Origin: Microbacterium abyssi
GTDB lineage: Bacteria; Actinomycetota; Actinomycetes; Actinomycetales; Microbacteriaceae
NCBI RefSeq assembly: GCF_015277895.1
Contig: NZ_CP063815.1
Location: 372,001-436,000, forward strand
Direction: 5' to 3'
Length of the DNA stretch: 64,000 nucleotides
This document shows positions 33,615-41,562 of this stretch, one piece after another. The notes below the pieces were generated by a model that saw nothing but the letters and a program-made list of their open reading frames with translations, searched no databases and was not told the DNA's origin. How positions within the stretch are numbered: the stretch's first letter is position 1; each line of letters starts with the position of its first letter. A program made the position numbers and the translations under genes.

Positions 33615-34445
33615 TCAGGGCTGCCAGGGGAACGTGACGGTGAAGACGACGGCGGATGCCGCGACGAACAGCACGAAGAACACCGTGTCGCGCGTGCGGA
33701 AGGGCACCAGGTGCCTCTCCGTGCGCGTCGAGTGTGCACCGAAGGCGCGGGCATCCATCGCCAGGGCGACGCGCTCGGCGTGCCGGATGGCGCCGGCCAG
33801 CAGCGGGACGATGTAGCCCCAGCCTCGCGCGAGCCGCGCGAACGGACCGCGCCCGCCGTGATGCCCGCGTACGCGGTGGGCCGCGCGGATCACGCTGAGC
33901 TCGTAGCCGAAGCGGGGCACGAACCGGTACGCCGCCAGCGCCGTGTACCCGATCCGGTACGGCACGTGCAGCTGCTGGATGCTGGCGCGCACGAGGTCGG
34001 GCCCGGTTGTCGTGAGGCCCCCGATCAGCGCGAGCGCGAGGATCGCGGCCAGTCGCAGCGCCGTGGCGAAGCCGACCTGCAGGGCTCCGGTGAACAGCGT
34101 CCAGCTGCCGATCTGCAGGAAGGGCGGAGTGTCGTCGACGCCACCGGCATCCACCCAGATCGAGAAGCCGAAGCCGATCATGACCACGCCGACCGGCATG
34201 GCGACGAAGAGCAGCGCGGCCGTGCGCGGGGTGATCCGCGCCCCGAACAGGAGCAGCCCGTACGAGAGGATCACGAACAGCAGCGGCGTCGCGAGGTCGC
34301 GCACGAAGATGAGCAGCAGCATCGCCGGGAGAACCGCGGCCACTTTCGACAGCGGATTGAGATGGTTCAGGAAATGCCGTGAGGATGCCGGAGCACCCGG
34401 CGCGTACGGATCGATCGTGGCGGTCGGGGAGGTGATCTCGGTCAT
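33615..34445 (-). CDS. ECF transporter T component (EcfT)
   Basis: A 276-residue transmembrane coupling protein. It has a hydrophobic N-terminal half with several helices, followed by the cytoplasmic coupling region with the two EcfT short motifs around VIRAAHRVRG and ALAMDARAFGA, which contact the ATPases. Its ATG overlaps the stop of the fused ATPase (34442-34445). It joins the ATPase pair to the S components. No substrate specificity resides here. Confidence 0.9.
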   Translation of the reverse strand: MTEITSPTATIDPYAPGAPASSRHFLNHLNPLSKVAAVLPAMLLLIFVRDLATPLLFVILSYGLLLFGARITPRTAALLFVAMPVGVVMIGFGFSIWVDAGGVDDTPPFLQIGSWTLFTGALQVGFATALRLAAILALALIGGLTTTGPDLVRASIQQLHVPYRIGYTALAAYRFVPRFGYELSVIRAAHRVRGHHGGRGPFARLARGWGYIVPLLAGAIRHAERVALAMDARAFGAHSTRTERHLVPFRTRDTVFFVLFVAASAVVFTVTFPWQP

Positions 34446-36178
34446 CGCGCAGCCTCCGTGAGGATGCCGCGCAGTTCGGGATTCAGCGCACGGTGCAGCG
34501 CGGGGAGCCGGAGACCCGCAGCTTCGAACAGACCCTCGGTCGCGAACAGCCCGGCGGTGTCGCCTGAGGCGTGCACGCGGCCGTCGGCGAGGATGACGGT
34601 GTGGGTGGTGTGGTCGGCGACCAGCTGCAGATCGTGGGTGACGATGATGATCGTCGTCCCCTCGTCCCGCAGATCCGAGAGCAGACGCAGCAGCTCGTCG
34701 GCGCGGGCGCGATCCTGGCCGAAGGTGGGCTCGTCGAGCGCCAGCACGCCGGGACGGGTGATGAGCGCGGTGCCGACGGACAGTCGCCTCTTCTCGCCAC
34801 CCGATAGTAGGAACGGGTGCACGTCCGCCTTGTGCTCGAGCCCGAACCGCGCCAGCATCTCGCCGACGCGCTCGCCGATCTCTGGTTCGGGCGTATCGCG
34901 CAGCCGCAGTCCGTGCGCGAGCTCGTCGAAGACGGTGTGGGCGATGAACTGATGCTCGGGATTCTGGAACACGAACCCGATGCGTGCGGCGAGATCGCGC
35001 GGTGTCGCCCGGCCGGGATCGACATCGTCGATCGTGACCCGGTTCCTCGGCGGCGGCACGACCCCGGCGAGCGACTGGATGAGCGTGGTCTTCCCCGCGC
35101 CGTTGGCGCCGACGATGGCTGTGAGCGAGCCGGCGGGGATGTCGAGGTCGATGCCGTGCAGCACCTCTGTGCGCCCGCGCCTCACCGTGAGGTTCCGGGC
35201 CCGGACGATCGGGCGAGGAGGGTATGCGTGCGCGCTGTCCTCATGCGGGTCGTTGAGCGAAGACGGCGCAGCCGCCGAAGACGAAACGGGCTGAGCGACC
35301 GGAGGGAGTCGAAGCCTGCCCTCACCCAGCGCAGCTGCCAGTTCCTCCGGCGTCAGCGGCAGCGGCGCCTCTTCGGGCAGGATGCCGCGTGCGCGCAGCA
35401 TCCGTCCCGCGAGTGTCGCCGCCGGCAGCCACACGCCCATCGCGATGAGCTCGTCGGTGTGCCCGCGCAGCACCTCGTCGACGGGGCCGTCGAAGACGAG
35501 ACGACCCTGCTGATCCAGGACGATCGCGCGGGTCGCGAAGCGCATCGCGGCATCCAGGTTGTGCTCGACGAGGATGACGGCGCGGTCACCGGATGCCACC
35601 AGATCGGTCAGCGCGTCGTAGACGTCGTCGATGCCCTGCGGGTCGAGGTTCGCGGTCGGTTCGTCGAGCACGATGAGGGGCGATCCCATCGCGATGGCGC
35701 AGGCGATCGCGAGGCGCTGGCGTCCGCCGCCCGAGAGCCGGTCGGGGTTCCAGCTGCGGCGCTCCCACAGGCCGACCCGGCGCAGCGCCCGCTCCGTCCG
35801 GGAGAGCACGTCGGCGACGGGCAGCAGCAGGTTCTCGAGTGCGAAGGCGACCTCGTCGAGCACGGTGCCGGTGACGAGCTGCGCGTCGGGATCCTGGAAC
35901 ACCATCGCCACGTCGGAACTGAGCTGCGCGACCGGTGTGTCCACGGTGTCGCGGCCGTTCACCTCGACCGTGCCGGTGATTTCGGCGGGAACCGACTGGG
36001 GGATGAGTCCGTTCAGTGCCAGGGTGAGAGTCGACTTGCCGGAGCCGCTCGGCCCCAGCACGAGAACGACCTCGCCCGGATGCACCTCGAAGTTCACGTC
36101 TCCCGGCGACGGCTGCGCCGCACCGGCATGCGTGAGCGAGAGGTCACGCACGCGAAGCAGAGGCGCGGATGAGGGCAC
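34442..36178 (-). CDS. Fused double ATPase of an ECF transporter
   Basis: A 578-residue protein with two ABC domains in tandem. Domain one (residues about 5-250) has Walker A GPSGSGKSTL, Q-loop DPDAQLVTGTV, signature LSGGGRQRLAIA and Walker B PLIVLDEPTANLD. Domain two (about 320-575) has GANGAGKTTLI, NPEHQFIAHTV, LSGGEKRRLSVG and VLALDEPTFGQD. Such fused EcfA proteins occur in YkoD-type systems. The Ser/Ala-rich linker (residues about 284-312) is encoded by a copy of a dispersed intergenic repeat. The GTG start lies only 7 nt beyond an iron box, with a TAAGCT -10-like box inside it, so the mRNA should have almost no leader. Confidence 0.92.
   Translation of the reverse strand: MPSSAPLLRVRDLSLTHAGAAQPSPGDVNFEVHPGEVVLVLGPSGSGKSTLTLALNGLIPQSVPAEITGTVEVNGRDTVDTPVAQLSSDVAMVFQDPDAQLVTGTVLDEVAFALENLLLPVADVLSRTERALRRVGLWERRSWNPDRLSGGGRQRLAIACAIAMGSPLIVLDEPTANLDPQGIDDVYDALTDLVASGDRAVILVEHNLDAAMRFATRAIVLDQQGRLVFDGPVDEVLRGHTDELIAMGVWLPAATLAGRMLRARGILPEEAPLPLTPEELAAALGEGRLRLPPVAQPVSSSAAAPSSLNDPHEDSAHAYPPRPIVRARNLTVRRGRTEVLHGIDLDIPAGSLTAIVGANGAGKTTLIQSLAGVVPPPRNRVTIDDVDPGRATPRDLAARIGFVFQNPEHQFIAHTVFDELAHGLRLRDTPEPEIGERVGEMLARFGLEHKADVHPFLLSGGEKRRLSVGTALITRPGVLALDEPTFGQDRARADELLRLLSDLRDEGTTIIIVTHDLQLVADHTTHTVILADGRVHASGDTAGLFATEGLFEAAGLRLPALHRALNPELRGILTEAAR
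35245..35328 (+). repeat. Dispersed repeat read in frame within the ECF ATPase gene
   Basis: This stretch shares GCGGGTCGTTGAGCGA, GAAGACGA, ACGGGCTGAGCGA and AGTCGAAGCCT with the two intergenic copies at 7774-7992. It is antisense to the gene and encodes the interdomain linker PVAQPVSSSAAAPSSLNDPH without a stop. Domain boundaries on both sides are intact, so the insertion was tolerated as a flexible linker. Confidence 0.7.
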
Positions 36179-36183
36179 GTACC

Positions 36184-36207
36184 CCAGGTTAGCTTAGGCT
36201 TACCTGG
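36184..36207 (-). promoter_or_regulatory. DtxR/IdeR-type iron box before the ECF/SIP operon
   Basis: The core AGGTTAGCTTAGGCTTACCT (36186-36205) is flanked by CC and GG, giving a 24-bp palindrome with 20 of 24 symmetrical positions. Compared with the known consensus TTAGGTTAGGCTAACCTAA, TTAGCTTAGGCTTACCT matches 15 of 17. It overlaps the stop codon of the upstream S-like gene and ends 6 nt from the ATPase GTG. DtxR/IdeR proteins repress at such sites when iron is plentiful. Confidence 0.75.
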
Positions 36208-36742
36208 CGGCGACGCCCGCCCTGCGCAGTGCGATGCCGATGCGCGCGCCGATGAAAGTCCACGCCACCGGGCCGACGATGAACATCACCATGTACAGCG
36301 CGCTCGCCCACGGCTCGAACCTGTCGAGATCGACGGCGAAGCCGATCGGCACGGCGAGGATGACGCCCACGATCACCGCGGACACCATGAACCGGCCGAT
36401 GCCCCAGTAGCGATAGCGGCCGATCGCGGTGATGCCCTCCTGGATCAGCCCGATCAGCAGCGCGGTGCCGATGTAGCGCAGCACCCAGGCCGGGGCGAAG
36501 GCGCTCGAGACGAGCGCGGCGAGCAAGTGCGCGATCAGTGCGACGCCGGGAACGCGCAGCAGCGACTGGGCGACGATGCCGGGCAGCACATGCGAGCCGA
36601 GAACGAGTCCGTACAGCACGGGGACGGCCGCCGAGACCGGCACGCTGAGGTAGCCCGCAACCGCCGAGACGAGCCCCGTCGCGACTCCGACAGCAGCGCA
36701 GATCAGCAGCACGCGGGTCGACAGCACACGGTTCTTCGGCAC
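36200..36742 (-). CDS. Second ECF S-component-like membrane protein
   Basis: A 180-residue membrane protein with five or six helices (VLLICAAVGVATGLVSAVAGYL first) and the same general plan as the S-like protein at the far end of the locus: a short charged N-terminus, a WGIGRFM loop near the middle and a short Arg-rich tail. The start is GTG, with TAGGCT and 6 nt directly before it on the minus strand, suggesting a leaderless mRNA of its own. It ends inside the iron box of the ATPase gene, so it is upstream of and possibly outside the iron-regulated unit. Substrate unknown. It may be an alternative S component sharing the T/ATPase module. Confidence 0.65.
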   Translation of the reverse strand: MPKNRVLSTRVLLICAAVGVATGLVSAVAGYLSVPVSAAVPVLYGLVLGSHVLPGIVAQSLLRVPGVALIAHLLAALVSSAFAPAWVLRYIGTALLIGLIQEGITAIGRYRYWGIGRFMVSAVIVGVILAVPIGFAVDLDRFEPWASALYMVMFIVGPVAWTFIGARIGIALRRAGVAAR

Positions 36743-36980
36743 TACAACAGCCTAGTCGCGCGGCGGTCCACGAGACCGGGCCGGGACCGGGAATATCCGG
36801 CGGCGGGCACCCTGGCGCAGCACGAGCGCGGGGCGGCAGACCGTCGTGATCGCAGACTGTCTCCTCGCCGAATATCGCAGAGCATCTGGCGATTCGTCCA
36901 ATGGTGCAGCCCGCGATCGCGGATTAGGTTGATCGACTGTGTGGCGACGAGGCCGCACACCACAACCATCGGAGCAGACA

Positions 36981-39900
36981 ATGGGTCGATCACCCCTCCG
37001 GTTGACGGTCGGCATCACACTCGCCGCACTCGTCATCGGAACCTCGGCAACCGCGAGTTTCGCAGGCGTCGAGGGGGTGACACATCCGACACCCGTCGAG
37101 GGGACGCCAGGGCACTACATCGTCGTCATGAAGGCCGATCCGCTCGCCACCTACGAGGGCGACACGAACGGGCTTCGCCGCACGAAGCCGAGCCCGGGGA
37201 AGTCGCTCGACGCGCACTCCGCGGATTCGCAGAAGTACATCGCGCACCTGGAGAACGAGCAGCGCGAGCTCGCCAAGTCCGAAGGCGTCACCCCGGACGT
37301 CGCTTATCAGGTGACGGTCAACGGCTTCAGCGCAGACCTCACCGGCGATCAGGTCGACGCACTACGCGCGTCGAAGGACGTCCTCGGCGTCTTCCCCGAC
37401 GAGATCCGGCATCCCGACGCGCAGTCGTCCACCGACTTCCTCGGTCTCGGTGACGACGCCAAGGGCAAGGGCGGTGTGTGGCAGGCGACCGGAGGCGTGG
37501 GGCACGCCGGTGAGGGCGTCGTGGTCGGCGTCATCGACACCGGCATCGCGCCGGAGCATCCCTCGTTCGACGGCAAGAAGCTGAAGAAGCAGAAGAAGCC
37601 GAAGCAGAACAGGGGCGAACCGTACAGCGACGGATCCCACGTCTACTTCGACAAGTCGGATGGCACGCAATTCCGCAGCGCCATCGTCGAGGGTCAGGAC
37701 TGGGACAAGCACGATTACACGACCAAGCTGATCGGCGGCCAGTACTTCTCGACGGGTGCGGCGGCGGCCGGGTTCGACTTCCAGTACGACTATCTCTCCC
37801 CCCGCGACGGCGACGGGCACGGCTCGCACACCGCGAGCACCGCGGCTGGGAACTTCGGCGTCAAGGCGAAGGTCGAGGGAGTGAAGCTGGGGTCGATCTC
37901 CGGCGTCGCACCCGCGGCCAAGGTCGCCGCGTACAAGGCCTGCTACGTCGGCCCCGACGCGGCTGTCACCGACGACGACATCTGCGCGCTCAGCGACCTG
38001 ATCGCCGCGATCGATCAGGCGGTCGCCGACGGCGTCGACGTGATCAACTACTCGATCGGCGGAGGTGCGGCGACGTCCGTGCTGCAGCCAGACGACATCG
38101 CCTTCCTGAACGCCGCGGCAGCGGGCGTGTTCGTCTCGGTGAGTGCTGGAAACGCCGGCCCGGATGCCGTCACGGCAGATCACGCGTCGCCCTGGTACAC
38201 CACGGTCGCGGCGTCGACGATCCCGACCTGGGAGGGGACGGTCAGCTTCGACGGATTCGCGCAGGCCGGAGCATCCGTATCGGTGCCGTTCGGCAAGACG
38301 ATCACGGAGCCGTCGATCTACGCGGGTGACGCGGCGGCCGCCGGCGCGGCGGACGCGCAGCTCTGCCTGCCGGGCACGCTGGATCCGGCGAAGGTCGACG
38401 GGCACATCGTCGTCTGCGACCGGGGCAACAACGCCCGCGCCGAGAAATCGCAGGTCGTGAAGGATGCCGGTGGCGTCGGCATGGTGCTCGTCAACGTGCC
38501 CGGCGGTTCCGATTCGCTCGACAACGACTTCCACGTCGTGCCCACCGTGCATCTCGCGGCCGCGCATCGTGAGGCCGTCCTCGCATATGTGCAGGGCGGA
38601 ACCGATCGTCCGATCACGCTCACCGGCGAGAACACCACCGGCGAGGAGACTCCGGTCCCGCAGATCGCCGGCTTCTCGAGCCGCGGACCCATGCACGCCG
38701 ACGGCAGCGACATCATGAAGCCGGACATCGCGGCTCCAGGAGTTGCTATCCTCGCGGCGACCAACAACGCCAGGAAGGATCGTCCGACCTTCGGCATCCT
38801 CTCCGGTACGTCGATGGCGGCGCCGCACATCGCCGGTCTCGGTGCGCTGTACCTCGGCGAGCGGCCGACTGCGACGCCGGGTGAGGTGAAGTCGGCGATG
38901 ATGACCACCGCCTACGACACCGTGAACGCCGACGGATCGAAGAACACCGATCCGTTCCAGCAGGGGGCAGGTCACGTGGACCCGACGCGGTTCTTCGACC
39001 CTGGCCTGCTGTACCTCAACGGCGTCGCGGACTGGGCGGCGTTCCTCGAGGGCAAGGGACTGGCGGAGTTCGACGGCGTCGAGCCCATCGACGGCAGCGA
39101 CCTGAACCTCGCGTCGATCTCGATCGGCACGCTGGCCAGTGCGCAGTCGGTCACCCGCACGGTGACCTCCACCGAGGCGGGCACGTTCACGGCGCACGCC
39201 GACATCCCCGGTGTTGGTGTGAGCGTTGAGCCGTCGACTCTGACGTTCGGGGGAGCGGGCGAGACGGCGACGTACACCGTGACCTTCGACAACGAGAGCG
39301 CGCCGGTGGAGCAGTGGGCGACCGGCTCGCTGACGTGGACGAGCGACTCGAACTCGGTGCGCACGCCGATCGCGGTGTTCCCGGTCACGGCCGACGCTCC
39401 TGCCGAGGTCGAGGGCACCGGTGTCGACGGTTCGACGACCGTGGAGATCACGCCGGGTATCGACGGCGAGCTGCCGTTGAACCTGGCGGGGCTCACGCCG
39501 TTCGAGCTGCTCACCGATCCGGATCATCCGGTCGAGGGGCACTCGGGCGACGAGTCGTCCGGTGACGCGAACAAGGACGTCTCGTGGGTCGTCGACGTGC
39601 CCGAGGGTACGGCGCTGTCCCGCTTCGACCTCGACTCGTCGGACGATGAGGGCAGCGACCTCGACCTCACCGTGTACCGCGTGGTGGCGCCGGACGACCT
39701 GCGCTATTACGACGTGTGGCAGTCGGCGACGGCATCCGCCGATGAGCAGGTAACGCTCCCGGCTCCGACCGCGGGGACGTACCTGATCGTCGCGAACGTG
39801 TACTCCACCACAGGGCCGATGACGTGGGACATGACCTACGCCAACGTCTCTTCGCCGGGAGAGGGCGCGCTCACGGCGACGCCGAATCCGATCGCAGCGG

Positions 39901-40028
39901 TTCAGGGACAGGCGACCGGTTATGAGCTCAGCTGGAGCGGGCTCACGGCGGGCACGCGCTACCTCGGAGTCGTGCAGTACGACGATTCCGCCGTGCGGAC
40001 GATCGTCTCGGTCGACGCGGCGGAGTAG
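36981..40028 (+). CDS. Secreted subtilisin-like serine protease (S8) with PA and Fn3-like domains
   Basis: A 1015-residue exported protease. The signal peptide (about 1-28) ends ATASFAG. An I9-type propeptide (YIVVMKADPL to about residue 145) follows. The catalytic triad is Asp in VVGVIDTGIAP (about 186), His in DGDGHGSHTAST (about 280) and Ser in SGTSMAAPHIAG (about 610); oxyanion Asn is in SAGNAGPD. A protease-associated (PA) domain is inserted before the Ser block (about 455-560), as in cucumisin-like subtilases. The C-terminal 350 residues form Fn3-like and pre-peptidase-type beta domains. No sorting motif is visible, so it is probably released. Likely nutritional or cell-surface proteolysis. 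Confidence 0.94.
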   Translation: MGRSPLRLTVGITLAALVIGTSATASFAGVEGVTHPTPVEGTPGHYIVVMKADPLATYEGDTNGLRRTKPSPGKSLDAHSADSQKYIAHLENEQRELAKSEGVTPDVAYQVTVNGFSADLTGDQVDALRASKDVLGVFPDEIRHPDAQSSTDFLGLGDDAKGKGGVWQATGGVGHAGEGVVVGVIDTGIAPEHPSFDGKKLKKQKKPKQNRGEPYSDGSHVYFDKSDGTQFRSAIVEGQDWDKHDYTTKLIGGQYFSTGAAAAGFDFQYDYLSPRDGDGHGSHTASTAAGNFGVKAKVEGVKLGSISGVAPAAKVAAYKACYVGPDAAVTDDDICALSDLIAAIDQAVADGVDVINYSIGGGAATSVLQPDDIAFLNAAAAGVFVSVSAGNAGPDAVTADHASPWYTTVAASTIPTWEGTVSFDGFAQAGASVSVPFGKTITEPSIYAGDAAAAGAADAQLCLPGTLDPAKVDGHIVVCDRGNNARAEKSQVVKDAGGVGMVLVNVPGGSDSLDNDFHVVPTVHLAAAHREAVLAYVQGGTDRPITLTGENTTGEETPVPQIAGFSSRGPMHADGSDIMKPDIAAPGVAILAATNNARKDRPTFGILSGTSMAAPHIAGLGALYLGERPTATPGEVKSAMMTTAYDTVNADGSKNTDPFQQGAGHVDPTRFFDPGLLYLNGVADWAAFLEGKGLAEFDGVEPIDGSDLNLASISIGTLASAQSVTRTVTSTEAGTFTAHADIPGVGVSVEPSTLTFGGAGETATYTVTFDNESAPVEQWATGSLTWTSDSNSVRTPIAVFPVTADAPAEVEGTGVDGSTTVEITPGIDGELPLNLAGLTPFELLTDPDHPVEGHSGDESSGDANKDVSWVVDVPEGTALSRFDLDSSDDEGSDLDLTVYRVVAPDDLRYYDVWQSATASADEQVTLPAPTAGTYLIVANVYSTTGPMTWDMTYANVSSPGEGALTATPNPIAAVQGQATGYELSWSGLTAGTRYLGVVQYDDSAVRTIVSVDAAE

Positions 40029-40040
40029 GGATACGGAAGG

Positions 40041-40069
40041 GGTGCCCGTGCCATGCCGGCGCGGGCACC
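40041..40069 (+). terminator. Hairpin after the subtilase
   Basis: GGTGCCCG (40041-40048) pairs with CGGGCACC (40062-40069), 13 bp after the subtilase stop. There is no T-tract, so termination efficiency is doubtful. Confidence 0.4.
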
Positions 40070-40097
40070 TCGCCGTGCGCCGTGGTCCGTGCTCGCC

Positions 40098-40181
40098 GCA
40101 CGGATGCACGGCCGATGCACGGATGCATGACGAAACCACGGCGTGTCGCCGTGCATCCGTGCGATCGCCCTGCATCCGTGC
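40098..40181. repeat. Symmetrical array of four 11-bp repeats
   Basis: GCACGGATGCA occurs at 40098-40108 and 40117-40127, and its inverse TGCATCCGTGC at 40152-40162 and 40171-40181. Both pairs have the same 19-bp period, so the two 30-bp arms form one large inverted repeat around a 24-bp centre. It fills most of the gap between the convergent subtilase and pirin genes. Could be a terminator-like cruciform, a protein-binding array or a mobile palindromic element. Confidence 0.75.
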
Positions 40182-40235
40182 TCGGTGCGCCCGCCGGCGG
40201 ACCTGCCCGACGACAGGATCCCCTGGACTCGCGGG

Positions 40236-41177
40236 TCAGATCCGCCGGCGGCGCGGCTTCAGCGTGACGTGCGGAAGCTCTGGCGCCGGGATGCGCTCGT
40301 CGCCGTGGTTCACGACGCGGCCGAAACGAGCGGATGCGGCATCCGTCTCCCAGTCCGAACGGGCCTGTGCGATCTCGTCGTGGGTGCGTGCGGCGAAGTT
40401 CCACCACATGACGAGATCCTCGTCGAACGGCTCGCCGCCCAGTACGAAGATCAGTGCGCCGTGCCCGCTCGACACGGTCACCGAGGTGCGGGAATCGCCG
40501 AGGTAGAGCATGTCGTTCTGCGCGAGCATCCGGTCCTCGCCGGCGTCATCAGACACCGTGACGTCGCCCTCCACCAGGACTATCGCGTACTCCCACGCGG
40601 GATCGAACGGCAGGGTCACACGGCTTCCGGCTGTGAGCGCGATCTCCGCGCCGACGATCGGCGTGTGCACGGTCGCGGGCGAGCGGACGCCCGCGAACGC
40701 GCCCAGCACGACGGTGACCTCGGCATCCGACCCTGAATCGGCCTGCAGCGTCACGGTCGGCAGAGACCTGTGCTGCTCGAATCCCGGAGCGCCGTGACGC
40801 GCGGACTCGGGGAGCGCGACCCAGAACTGCAGCGCATCGAGCGCAATCGGCCCGTCGCCGAGCGAGTACTCCGAGTGCGAGATCCCGTTACCCGCCGTCA
40901 TGAGGTTCAGCTGTCCGCGCCTGAGCGTCACGTCACTGTCGAGGGAATCGCGATGGCGTTGCTCGCCGACCAGCGGCCAGGTGACGGTCTGCAGGCCGAT
41001 GTGCGGGTGAGGTTCGACACGCATGCGCACCTCATCGGGGCCGAAGCGGTCGAGGAAGCACCAGGCGCCGATCGTCGGGATGTCGCGGTTGGGCAGAGTG
41101 CGCAGCACGTTCATGCCGCGGACTCCGCCGAGGGGCACCTCGCGGGGCTCGAGCAGGATGCTGCGCTGACCGATCAT
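40236..41177 (-). CDS. Pirin-family protein
   Basis: A 313-residue bicupin of the pirin family. The N-terminal cupin carries the metal-site pattern HPHIGLQTVTW, and HSEYS supplies the further ligand; the C-terminal cupin begins at about residue 165. Bacterial pirins act as quercetin dioxygenase-like enzymes or as redox-sensing regulators; which applies here is not visible. The start overlaps the stop of the GNAT gene (ATGA), so the pair is co-translated. Confidence 0.9.
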   Translation of the reverse strand: MIGQRSILLEPREVPLGGVRGMNVLRTLPNRDIPTIGAWCFLDRFGPDEVRMRVEPHPHIGLQTVTWPLVGEQRHRDSLDSDVTLRRGQLNLMTAGNGISHSEYSLGDGPIALDALQFWVALPESARHGAPGFEQHRSLPTVTLQADSGSDAEVTVVLGAFAGVRSPATVHTPIVGAEIALTAGSRVTLPFDPAWEYAIVLVEGDVTVSDDAGEDRMLAQNDMLYLGDSRTSVTVSSGHGALIFVLGGEPFDEDLVMWWNFAARTHDEIAQARSDWETDAASARFGRVVNHGDERIPAPELPHVTLKPRRRRI

Positions 41178-41494
41178 CGGCCCTCGGCCGGGTCGTCCGG
41201 CAGCTGCGGCCAGCGGATGTTCGCACCCTCGACTTCGTTGCGCTTCAGGTAGCGGGCGATGTACGGGCAGTAGGGGACGATCGTGGCGCCCGAGCCCGCG
41301 GCATCCGCCAACGCCTGCGCCGCGAGAACCGGGGCCAGGCCCTTCCCCTGGAATGCGGGGTCGAGCTCCGTGTGCGTGAAGAGCATCTCGCCTGGTCGCT
41401 CCTTGTACTCGGCGAAGCCGGCCAGGGTGTCGCCGAGGCGGATCTCATAGCGCGAGTTCTCGGCGTTGCGGGTGACAGTGGGCTCATCGGTCAT
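41174..41494 (-). CDS. Small GNAT-family N-acetyltransferase
   Basis: A 106-residue YjdJ-like GNAT protein (the minimal acetyltransferase fold). The acetyl-CoA region reads TELDPAFQGKGLAPVLAAQALADA, followed by IVPYCPYIARYLKRN, both typical of this short group. The acceptor substrate is unknown. It is translated just before pirin through a 4-bp overlap and diverges from recQ. Confidence 0.88.
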   Translation of the reverse strand: MTDEPTVTRNAENSRYEIRLGDTLAGFAEYKERPGEMLFTHTELDPAFQGKGLAPVLAAQALADAAGSGATIVPYCPYIARYLKRNEVEGANIRWPQLPDDPAEGR

Positions 41495-41550
41495 GGCTGC
41501 TCCCTTGCTCTCATCCCCACCTTAGGGCGGCCCGTGTCCGCCCGGGTCGT

Positions 41551-41562
41551 TACGCTGGAGGG
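41551..41562 (+). promoter_or_regulatory. Probable leaderless promoter of recQ
   Basis: TACGCT (41551-41556) plus GGAGGG leads straight into the ATG at 41563. Either the 6 nt act as a Shine-Dalgarno sequence for a transcript from further upstream, or TACGCT is the -10 box of a leaderless mRNA. The same TACGCT plus 6 nt arrangement precedes the tag gene. Confidence 0.4.

Noticed and set aside
36921..36940. TTAGGTT before the subtilase as a second iron box
   Set aside because: Only the first half of the consensus is present; the second half (GATCGACTG) does not fit. TAGGTT is more likely part of a promoter.
36743..36980. Search for a TPP riboswitch before the YkoE-like locus
   Set aside because: No CTGAGA-type thi-box pattern could be recognised in either strand of this gap. 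It has only weak inverted repeats (AATATCCGGCG and CGCCGAATAT) and the palindrome CGCGATCGCG at 36912-36921.
40098..40181. 11-mer repeats considered as a small CRISPR array
   Set aside because: Repeats are too short and occur in inverted pairs; no cas genes are present.
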